Assembly (NCBI RefSeq): GCF_029227915.1
Contig: NC_079882.1
Location: 19,420,501 to 19,484,500 of the forward strand
DNA length: 64,000 nt
Origin: Hydractinia symbiolongicarpus
Taxonomy: Eukaryota; Cnidaria; Hydrozoa; Anthoathecata; Hydractiniidae
Direction: 5' to 3'
In this document: piece by piece, positions 29,201 through 41,200 of the stretch
Position numbering within the stretch: position 1 is the first letter of the stretch
Layout: each line of letters opens with the position of its first letter
Program-made: the position numbers and the translations under genes
Notes under the pieces: model-generated
The model's database searches: none
Told to the model about the DNA's origin: nothing
The model's input: the letters and a program-made list of their open reading frames with translations, nothing else

Positions 29201-32200
29201 TCGACAAGACAATCTAGTACCCGTTAGTTCACATTTTTGATTATTTACAACAATTGTGACAATGGGAACGAATTGAGTTAATGAATTAACCAAGGATTTT
29301 TAGTTTTAAAAAAATGTTAATTGTGATTAATCTCTATCATTTGATTGTCCTTGCACAAATGATTGCGATAATTTCATTTTTAGATGTTTTATGGAGAAAG
29401 CAAGCAAATAGATTTTTCAAGCAACATTTTAGAAGATCAAAAAGATGAAAGGTATTCCAGCGATAATTACGCTAGTATTTGATTAATGCAGTGAAACTCA
29501 AATGAATACCGTTATTAACCTAAACAGCCTTGTAACGTACCATCTTAAGGAACTGGCCCCTTTTTTAATAAATATCCCCTTCGATGAATTTTTCAATTTT
29601 TTAATTGAATTCTGCGTATCACCTGATGAAATGAGTTTAAATGTGCAATACGTTTTTCAACCTTTTCAATGAAAACAATTCCAGTGAAACGGGGTTAAGT
29701 TGTGTCAAATTTCGTTTTTTCTTATTTTGACAGTTCATATGACGATGTGGACGAGATTGATGCTTCAGTAGCAACTAGTGAGAATAACACAAAAGCATTT
29801 TTTCTGATAGTCAGTTCTGAAGATGTCTTGCAACTAACTGTAACACAGAAAGCTGTCGAAATTATAAATCATGTCACGCAGGTTAGTCCTATCTTGTACA
29901 TATTATCCTACCTGAAGGATTTTGTGTTTGGTAGAGACAGAGAGCTATGGATTACAGTACCCTGTTATTCTGTATAATTGTTCTGTTACTAGATTTACCA
30001 ATTTACTTCCAACTTTTAATTATGTTTTAGTTCCAAAATATGTAAAATATAAAAATATATCATTAAGAGATGTGATAGCTTGTTTTCGATGTGACTACCA
30101 ATGTTTTTTTTGGTTTGTTGGATGTTTGGTTGGTTAGTTAGTTGTAATGTTATTCACATTTCAGGCATGGTCCATAGAATCACTTCGGGAAAATGTAAAA
30201 ACAGAGCTACGTTTACCATTCCATTTTACAAGTCAGGTAGATATGTCGTTTACATCTTTTTGTGTCGTGTGTTATGGTATATAAGAATAAAAACAGATGA
30301 TGCTTGCTAGTAGAAAGATTTCTGAGTTTTTTTTTGTACTTGTTTAAATATATTGTTCATTTGTTCTGCTGTGACCTTTACCATTATAAAAACTAACCTA
30401 GGTGTTATAAAAATACTAAATAAACTCGAAGTAAGGAAAGAAAACCAAGAAACAGGCAGATAAGACACCATAGTCGATATGACTCTGAATAAACGAATGA
30501 ATAAATGAATGTGCTATGCTATCAATTTTAGCTTGGAATTCCAGTTGTTGTATCAATGGATCCTTCTATCAAGGTAGATTTTATTTGTATAGCTGATACT
30601 TTTTGTATTTTATGGCATGTACAGTTTAACTCAGATTTTGTTCTCACGGTACCAACAAAATAGTTTGAAAATTTGAGATTTTTGATAAAAGGGCTGGAAG
30701 AACTAAGAACTATATAGGTAAAGAAATGAGAATAGAATAGAATAGAACAATTGTATTCGCTGATAGCAAGCTAATGCTAAGCAAACTAAAAGTTTCGTAA
30801 ATTGTGGAGGTAAATTTAACGGTCCAAAGAAATAATTCAACAAATCGGGGATATCGACTAAACCGGTGTTCGAAAAAACCGAATTGAACTGTAAATATTT
30901 GATTCAAGAATATCGAATAACTATAAAATTGCACCAAAATGCTGGATCATTAATTGTAAAATGTGCATATTAATACGTTAACATATAGTAAATTTCGTTA
31001 ATCAGGCTTCCACCACTGAAGAATCGCATTTAAAAATTCAACCAAGACGTCGATCGCAAGAGATTGAACAAACGTTACGAAAGACTTCACTTACTGCTAC
31101 CCCAGGGAAGCAAAAACTGAAGAAACGCAACACATCTGCATCGTCACCATCTACAACATCTTTAGGTTAGGATATGAATTTTTTTTAATAAGTTAGAATG
31201 TCAAATTTTCAAAGTATCTTGTGTTGTTTAATTATAAATAAAAAAATACGTGTGATAGCGACATGATTTGTGTATTGTTATGAGGCTTATGTTTCATTTT
31301 TTTGGAATATGTATTTGTAATATTTAAACGATATATTTGTCAGGTGTTGATGTAGTGGACAGCAGTCCGTGGCTTGTTGATGAAAGTTCACGAAATCATT
31401 TTATTGATGTTGACGTAAGTCATGTAATACCTTAACTTGATTAGTTTCGCAAATTTTTGCAAGAAAATAAATCTTTGCGAAATTACAAGGAATGAATTAT
31501 TCGATAAAATTAGTTAAAAACAAAGTGATTTTTTTAAAAAGATTTTCTCCTACCTCCTCAACAAACACACTTTACAAGCTTTCTTTGTTGCGTTTTCTGC
31601 TTTTTTGAACATTTCGCGAATATCTTTGCAAATTGATTTTTCCACTAATTGCTTTACTTTTCACACCTTCCCTTTGGGATGAAGATCCTTACCAATGTCA
31701 ATGTTCGGGATTTTTCTAACAAACGTACCCATAATAATGGTCTCTTTGGGCTCACAATACAGTTCTTCAATCATGTTTTCGCACCTTCGTGTCAACATAT
31801 CGCTTCTTATGCTTTAAGCAAAAATGTTGGATGTCTGATTTACTAAAATAGTTATTTGCAAAAATTTAAAAATGGTCTTATTACTTCTCCAAACTAATAA
31901 ATAGTCAAAAATGATTTCGATTTATATTATTTTACGACGCACAAGTGTACTTTTATTAAAACACAATCTAGATAAATGGATTCGATACTGTTAGAAATAT
32001 ATCATTAAAAGAGGCTGGTAATCAAGTGTATACTCTGTTCCCAACCAAGGTATGTTAGCTTCGTTTAAACCAAGAATAAAATATCAAATAAACCACTACG
32101 TCACTTCAACTCTCCACGAGGAAGGTGTTTTATGTTGTTTATTTTGTAGGATGGAAATTTATTGCATCTGGTGGTGCAAGTGAAAGTTGTGACTGGATCT

Positions 32201-35200
32201 CGAATTGTGACGTTTGGATCTACACTACAGGTAAGCGACTGATGTACCACTTTTTGCTTTCTATAATATGTATTTTTTTACTTGCAATTACGGCTTCGAT
32301 TGTGACTTTTTTGCAGGTGAAAAACAGCCTTAAAATGCCCATTGAAATTTACCAAGGAAATATGCTAGATATTAACAACTTGATTGTAAGTGTCGAGGAA
32401 GGTGCGAAGACGAGTTTTCCATTAAGTGAATCGTTTGTGGAAACGTGCGACATTAGGATGGATAGGTACGTAAAATATCACTAAATTATGATAAATATGT
32501 CATCATTTTATATTTAATACGACATCTTATGTTTTTTCTGCTTTTTTTTAAGATTCAAGTTTAAACAAGTCGATGTTAACTGTAAAAATCAAGTTATCAA
32601 AGGATGTTGTGAAGCGGATACTGATGTTTGCTATATGCAGGTATGATAGTGATATTGCATTGTGCTATATACAGGTATGTTGACTGTTTTAATTAGATTA
32701 AAATGTTCTTTAAAACTGCCATGGGAATGTTTTCAAAATCACTTACAGATGACTCTGTATTTGTGAATTTACCTAGTAGGTATACCTTTTTTACTCAGTA
32801 TTAAAGCATCTAACCCTGTCTTACCAGAATAAATGTCATTGTTGATTGTCAATCTGACAAATCTGCAAATTTGTTATGATAAGTTGTTACAAAGCAACCA
32901 GAAAGTAAAGGGATGGTTTTCTTACTCGCGTGAAGATTACCGCGTTGCGTATGAATACTGAATACTGTATATACAAACGTTAATTTGTTCACTGTTTCAG
33001 GTTGTTCAATCAACTGTCAAGTCAGACCGAAAATATCAGAAGTCAGTTTCAATTCGTACTATGGATTTTTTGCCAGTGGTTCAAATAATTAGCTTTCTTC
33101 CTGTAAATGTCCAACTACAATTGAAGGTATAAAATCTTTTATCACACGTTATAAGAGCTGAAGGACATTTAAATATAAATTCGTTATAACTTTTTCAAGA
33201 TAGATATTGGCATAATTTTAGAACGATCGAGAACAGACAAAGTTTCATTTGGTTACTCCTGGTAACACTGAAAATATACTGGAGATCAACCCAAAGGAGG
33301 ATAACTTCACTGTTTCAGTAAAGGTTTGTTTGTTTGTTTGTTTGTTTGTTTGTTTGTTTGTTTGTTTGTTTGTTTGTTTGTTTGTTTGTTTGTTTGTTTG
33401 TTTGTTTGTTTGTTTGTTTGTTTGTTTGTTTGTTTGTTTGTTTGTTTGTTTGTTTGTTTGTTTGTTTGTTTGTTTGTTTGTTTGTTTGTTTGTTTGTTTG
33501 TTTGTTTGTTTGTTTGTTTGTTTGTTTGTTTGTTTGTTTGTTTGTTTGTTTGTTTGTTTGTTTGTTTGTTTGTTTGTTTGTTTGTTTGTTTGTTTGTTTG
33601 TTTGTTTGTTTGTTTGTTTGTTTGTTTGTTTGTTTGTTTGTTTGTTTGTTTGTTTGTTTGTTTGTTTGTTTGTTTGTTTGTTTGTTTGTTTGTTTGTTTG
33701 TTTGTTTGTTTGTTTGTTTGTTTGTTTGTTTGTTTGTTTGTTTGTTTGTTTGTTTGTTTGTTTGTTTGTTTGTTTGTTTGTTTGTTTGTTTGTTTGTTTG
33801 TTTGTTTGTTTGTTTGTTTGTTTGTTTGTTTGTTTGTTTGTTTGTTTGTTTGTTTGTTTGTTTGTTTGTTTGTTTGTTTGTTTGTTTGTTTGTTTGTTTG
33901 TTTGTTTGTTTGTTTGTTTGTTTGTTTGTTTGTTTGTTTGTTTGTTTGTTTGTTTGTTTGTTTGTTTGTTTGTTTGTTTGTTTGTTTGTTTGTTTGTTTG
34001 TTTGTTTGTTTGTTTGTTTGTTTGTTTGTTTGTTTGTTTGTTTGTTTGTTTGTTTGTTTGTTTGTTTGTTTGTTTGTTTGTTTGTTTGTTTGTTTGTTTG
34101 TTTGTTTGTTTGTTTGTTTGTTTGTTTGTTTGTTTGTTTGTTTGTTTTATTAATATCATCTTCTCGCCTGCGTAAAATAGTAAGAATCTAACCTTATGAC
34201 ACAAGGACTTTGTAGTTGAAGCTTATTGGACTGTTTTTATGTGAGTGACGAAAAGTCATTGCCTTCGAGCTGGTGTGAAGAAGACCACTAAAATATGTAT
34301 ATAACATAACATAATTATTCATTAGTACGTAAGTGAAGATGGTGGTGAATGGGTTGGTAGTGTAAACTGTAACAGGAAAAAGAAAGAACCCAGTGCATTA
34401 TTCTTAAAGAGCGACACAGGACCTGATCTGGTATGTTTGTTTGTTTGTTTATTTGTTTTTGTTTTTGTTGGTGTTCTAACATACAGTGCATATGAGTGTA
34501 ATGTTTTTTTAGCGGTTTGAGATTGCGTTAGACAGACTTCACCACTCACTAGAGCTTCATATCTACTCAGTGGTTTGGATTGTCAATAAAACTAAAATAG
34601 ATCTAAACTTCAAGGTAAACCATGTTTTGTCACTGAGGAGTTTCGAATCAAGTCGGTTAATTGTTTGATGTGTACTTGATAAGAGGAATGGAAGGGGGTG
34701 GGTGGGTGAGAGGTTGGGATACAAATGATTTTCAGGAAAGGGAATTTTTTAATATATTCTTGTACCATTGTAACTATTTGATTTGACTTAACATGCACTA
34801 GTTTGTGTAATAATGACAGATGTATTTCTCAATATATAGTCCATATTGTCACAAATTAATTGAGTTCTTGTTGGATAATTTGTGTCCTCTGAAGACAAAT
34901 CCAATATGGATTGTTGCCCATGGTCTTTGATACAACATGTAGAACTGCTAGATTTAGCTGTAAACGAACAAAGATACTCGTGTATGGTAACCTCTACTCC
35001 CATGCTTACACCAAATGCTAAACAAAATGTTCTATTTTAGATTGACTCGCGCAAATACTTGTTGAATGCAACGGATGAGAATAAGGCGCATTTGATATCC
35101 TTCTCAAATATAAAGAAAGCAAAGGTTTAAAATTGTTTTGTTGCGAGTGTCAGTAATACAGGTAGTAGGCTCCGTTAAAGTTTCTAAGCAAGTCGAGAAA

Positions 35201-38200
35201 TAAAATTGGCGCTTCTCGAAATTTGTTTTATATCAAAATTTTAATTGTTAATGTGAAATTGAAATAAAAAAATCAAACAATGATTCTTTCTGATATTATT
35301 TATGCATTGCAGCAGTTTTCGCACGCATCTCTCTTAGCGATCAGGTTGAAATATTTCATCTCTTATAAATTGTTAATTCGCTTCCAGGGTCATTTGTGCA
35401 TATTTGAGAGTGAGTGGTCTGAAGCGTTTTCGTTAAGTGCAGTTGGTGATGAATCGTTTGTGATGTGCAGCACAAGTGAAGGAGTGTCGTACGCGGTAAG
35501 CTGCTTCATATGTAGTTATAAATACTGTAACAAATCAAATACATAAACAGATAAGCTAGTATAACAGTAAATTATATTATGCTAAGAAAATAATGTTCTG
35601 ATGATCCAAGAATGTCCTAATGTCAAAATTTGTCACCCAGCCTCGCCACGGAGTACGTTTGAAAAAATCCAGCCAGTTTGTATTTTATCTTTGTTAAAAT
35701 AAATTACTGTAGAAGAATTGTAAAACCATTTGGAACTAAAATTTTCTCTAAGTTTGCCTTTGGTAGGACTTAGTAGGGGAAAAGTTATTGAAAAATTCTG
35801 CGTCAGGACAATATCATATGTTGATGTAAATCGACGTATTATAAAATTGTACTTTTAAATGTTATGTACTTCACAACACGAAATACAGATATATATCAGC
35901 ATCCAAATGTCGTATACTGGCTTGACAAATATCATTACATTGAGTGCAAGATACCTGATAGCTAACCATGCCGGGGTAAGTTAGAGTTAAATCTCACCAC
36001 ATTTGTCTTAGTGAGTGTGTGCACAGTACTGTTTGTCTCGTTCTGAGGACGATGGTATGTGATATTTTATGTATTGTGAATTGTTTTGGTAACATGGTAT
36101 GCATCTTCAGATAATGGGTATTACTTCTAGCTCGACCTTATGTTTGCTGAAGTAATAAACGAAAGTTCAAGCGTGGAAGAGTTATCCTGGATATCGCTAC
36201 CAACTATGATGGTGAGATTTTTTTATATATACTCTTAATATTTTTCTTTAAATTGTGATGCTAATATTCAATTTCTAATAGTGCTCGCCAGTGTGGCTTC
36301 ACTCACCCGACGCAATGCTGTTGCTAAAAGAGAAAGATTCGGCATATGTTGGTCCGCCTATTCCACTTAACTGCGACAATAAAATAGCGAAAAGATTATC
36401 AAACTCGCAAACTGTATGTGTTGATGTTAACCGTCTTGGTGATCAATTTATCGTAAATGTCACTCCATACGAAGAAGGGTGTATCCCTCTCCGTGTTGAT
36501 AACTACTGCTCTCACTCGGTGTTCTTAAAGCAAAGGTGAGAACTTCGTCAATATAAGAACTCTTGGTAAGAAATACTGGTTAATCCGTGTTTTCCTGCGA
36601 TATATCAAGACACTGTTTTTACGAACGTTGGACAATATTTTTCCCAACTAAATTGGGGAAAGGTTGCAGCGAACCATAACTACTACTCCTGCTCATTGCA
36701 TCGTTTGGTTCTTTTTTAATCTTTTGTTTGTGCAAAATTCAGTAAACTTGTAATGATTAAAAAGGTAATGTACGACAGTATTGTACAGAGAAGCTCTAAA
36801 GTTACGAAAAGGCTGTTAAAGAACAATATACGAGCAAAGTATGGAGTAGTACATTAAAAATATTTCAAACCTCTAACTTTTTTTCATTCAAGGGAAACCT
36901 AAATTGATGTGTAATTTATGACCTGCTTTTAGGGAGGTGGATAAACTGGCTGCAGTTACAGAGTTTCTGCCAAAAACTTCTCAGTACTTTAACTGGTCTC
37001 AATTTAATAAGCCGCATCAAGTAATAGCAATGTTATTGAATCCAGATTGCAGAGAAAGAAACGTCAATATCTCCATGGTAACTAGTTTTTTTTGTGTGTG
37101 TGTCACCAGGAATGGGTTAAAAAGGTCGAGGTTTTGGAAGTCTGGAAAAGGGATTGAAAAAACAGTAAATTTTGGAGCTAGTCGGGAAAGTCGCCAATGA
37201 TTTTGTTAATTTACTAATTCGGAAACTTATCCGTCTTGTGTTTTTGATGTGGGCAGCATAAATTGTTTCAAGTATGTTAACCAAATATTTAGTGTGTGTA
37301 GATGAGAAGCCCATTTTGTTTTAGTTCTGGTATTAGTTAATAAAAAATGATAAGAATCCAACTGTTTAGAATATACATTAAGCGCTTAAATATATTTCTC
37401 TATGTAGACAGGATGGGGACATATGAATTTGGAACAGAACGACAAACAAGATGGTGTCAGCACTAAAACAAAATGCTGCAGTTGCACGTGGTGTTGTTTT
37501 CCGTCGTTGTGTAGAGGGGGACACGACGAGGAAGATGGCCAGCACCTTTTATCACCTTCACCGCCACCTCTTGTTGCTGACCAAATAGTTTACTGGGTGT
37601 CCTATCTAGAAGGGATGCAACGTGTTCTAGCCTTCACACCGAATCATGCTGATGCAAAAAAGTTACGGTCGGTAAGTATGTTATGTTACGGTGGCTATTG
37701 TGAATGCCAGTCGGCTGTTACAGGATGAACTTCTTCATTGTACTAATGTGAATGAGTTTTTTAAGCGACCCTGATTTCTTCTGTTTTATTTTTCAGAGTG
37801 GCGACGTAGAGAAGGTGACCATGGAAATTTTCCTCTCTTTAAAAGGTGTTGGACTTTCTTTGGTAAATTCATTACCGAGAGAAATTTGCTACGCAGCTCT
37901 CACTGGGTAAGCCTCTTCAGAGATAAATAGGATAATTGATTGAAGATAATTCTTATAATGTAACAAAAAGCACGATTACAAGAACTTGCGTAATTTTTAA
38001 AACATAACGAACACCTTCTTATAGTTACCAACTCTTGAGCCTAAAACATACAGACACTTAAAGCTGATCACATAAAAATCACACCGTTAAAATTTACTCC
38101 ACCTGAGTACGAAAATGGAGTCTAAGTTTTGCTTTTTAATCCTTTTTTGGGTGGAAATATGCCGAAGTGGAATTTTTTTTTTTAATTTTTTAATTTTTTT

Positions 38201-41200
38201 AAAAAGCTTTAGGGGACTGCTTAGTACATTATTTTTTGTTTCTCCTATTAGTGTGACAAAATTAAATGTAGTTTTACAAATAGTTTACAAATTTAAACTA
38301 GTTTTTAATTACTTCAAATTTAACGATATTAACAAAAATGCTGACATCAGCAAATTTTTTGACTCAGTTGTTACTTAAGGTCTGGGCAACAGTAGTAGGT
38401 TTTATGTCTACTGAACAACAATTTTAGAAATTAAATTTTTTTTGGTATTTTTCATCCTTTTTTTGTTAAAAAATTATATTTTTAAAATGTTATATGTATC
38501 AGCTTTTTAATGATTTACAAATTTTTTTTTCTATCCTCTCAAATATCCATCATGTGACTTTAAGCGTATGTTGGATTGCTCAGATGTGCTGTCAATGTTA
38601 AGCCTAAGGCTAATATTTATCCTCTAAAATATTTTTCTTGATTTTTTTGTCGCTCGTTCACCAAATACCTTCGTTGAGTATAAAATTCTTAAATTAACTG
38701 GGTATTCCCATGTCATGTTCAAAAGGTGTCTTTTTAAGCAGTCATTGTTTTACACTTTAGTGGGACGTCATTATGGGAAGTTGAGACAAAAGAAAATGTG
38801 TGGAAGTCACTAGATATTGATACGTCGACTTTTCTGGAAGATTCTTGGAAAAATTCGGCTGCAAATGCACGCTTTGAGAATAAAATCGAGGTAGGGGGAT
38901 GAAAGACTCGTCTTTGCAAGTTTTATTTCTAATTTGTCATTGTAATTTGGTATTGTGACGTTTGTATTTTAGGTAAATTTAAAGGAAATGATCATGAAGA
39001 AGCCGTATCATGGCAGGTTAAAACGTTCGTGCGATCCAGCTTTATGGGTGCAGTATTCACAATCAGAAAACAACACGAGTGTTTACGTGAAGTTGCATCG
39101 ATTGCAGGTATTTGATTGATATGGGGGTAGAACATTTATTAGCACGTAGAGAATGTGATCTTTGCTGCGTTTGAATATTATTGAAATTTTTAAGGATTAC
39201 ATTTTACCAGCTCCGGCACGATCATTATTGCCAATACAATACACATATATTTTGTAGGTTGACAGCCAGCAATATGATGTTATATATCCCTCAGTTCTTT
39301 ATCCCGCGCCGTTACCACCCAGAGTTGTGAAAAGAAACGGTAGATATTTCGTTTTCGGATAGTGTGTGTATTTATACTTGCTGACCAATTAGATTGCAAG
39401 TTGATGTTTTCTTTTCTTTTTATTGTTCAGGCGTAAAACCATTATTGGAATTAGCAATTGTGTTCAGTTCAAGCCATGACGTTAAAATTATCAAGTAAGT
39501 TCTCTGTATTTTTTGTTAAGGGAGAGCTATGGAAGCTATAGTTATGTTTTTTGTGTAGCATATTAAAATACTTCAGTTTCTGCTACATGTTGCCATTTCT
39601 TTCTATTACCCATAAAACTTATAATATTCTTATTGTGGTTTTTTGTTTATTTACTAATTTGAATCTTTTCCAATGATCGACTTTCCTCTTTTTGCAGATA
39701 CCTAAAGTTTCTGTTGCAAGAAGTGAATTTAAAGATAGACCGAAGCATTATCACTGGTGTAATGAGTCTGATGCAAAATTCAAGCATTGCATTGAGTGGC
39801 CACACGCAGTTCTTGCAGGATAACGCGTTCGTGAAGGAAAGTGTGGAGGAATCTCTTCGAATGGTTTTAGAATCTAAATCCAGTCAAATGCTTATAAGTT
39901 ACTTCCATTTGTCGCCAGTAAAAATCCATTTGAGTTTTTCGATGGATGATGAATTAAATGAGTCGTCAAAATCATCTTCGAACGATGAACTCTTGCAGTG
40001 GTTCATTAGTACGATTGGTATCCAGTTCACAGATATCAGTGATGCTGTTATCAAGTACGGCTCGGAAATCGTCTGTCTATCTGTCTGTTTGTCTGTCTAC
40101 CTGTCTGTCTCTCTGTCTGGCTGTCTGTCTGTCCAGAGTTCTAAAGTGTTATTATAAGCTCTAATGTTTTCAGGCTTGGTTACTTTGAGCGGAAAAACAC
40201 GTTCATCACTCAAGATATGTTGTTTGCGGATGCAACGAAACACTACCTATTACAGGTTTAGATTTATACCTATTTGGTTCAACGTTTGTTTATTAAAAAC
40301 AATATCTCTTCCATCTTTTTTGCATCTTGAACGCTTGTGTCCACACCTATTAAAACTTGTAAGAAAGGAAAATGATTAGCAAAATGCTGTCTTGTTTTTT
40401 TCTTTATATTTGCGATGTGTGTTTTTTTATATTTGCGATGTGTGTTTATTTATATTTGCGATGTGTGTTTATTTATAGGCAGTGAAGCAGTTTCATGTTT
40501 TGGTCCTCGGATTAGACGTATTAGGAAATCCGTACGGTTTGATCAGTGAATATGGACAAGGTGTTAAGGATTTATTTTATGAACCCTACCTGGTAAGTAG
40601 AACAAGTAAAATCCTGCTCTCTTTCCTCTATTGCTCATTGCTCATAAGTACGTTGCATGTGGATATCCAGCCACAATAAATGAATTTTAAGACAGCTTAT
40701 TGCAAACTTATGCACGAGTGCGGTTTTATATTTAAGTCTTACTGAATGCTGCATTGTATGAAATGCGACAAGCCATTGTGCTTATTCTAAATTAAACAAA
40801 CGTTTTTTAAGGGCAGCGTTGCCGGTCCTCATCAGTTTGCTGAAGGCTTAGCGTATGGTATAAAAAGTTTGCTGGGACACACAATTGGTAAGTTAACACA
40901 TTTTGAGAAAATAATATAATATCAAAGTGCAGAATATGAATGACAACGCGGATGTTTTCAACTAAAGTATGTATGGAACGTGTATTTATATTTCGTTGAT
41001 ATTTTCAGGAGGCACAGCTGGCGCTGCTTCCCTGATCACTGAACAGCTTGGACAAGTTGTTGCGGCAATGTCATTTGACTCTGAATACAAACGGGTAAGT
41101 TGAAACACCTTATGAATAAAAAGATTGAAGAAACTACAATTTTTAAAATACGCGAAGGCTTTTCGGATATGATGACATGCTTAAAATGACATTTTATTTC

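Noticed and set aside
33245-34204. Three long plus-strand ORFs and one minus-strand ORF of about 275-319 codons
   Set aside because: They are translations of the GTTT repeat (LFVC and NKQT periods), open only because no frame of the repeat has a stop.
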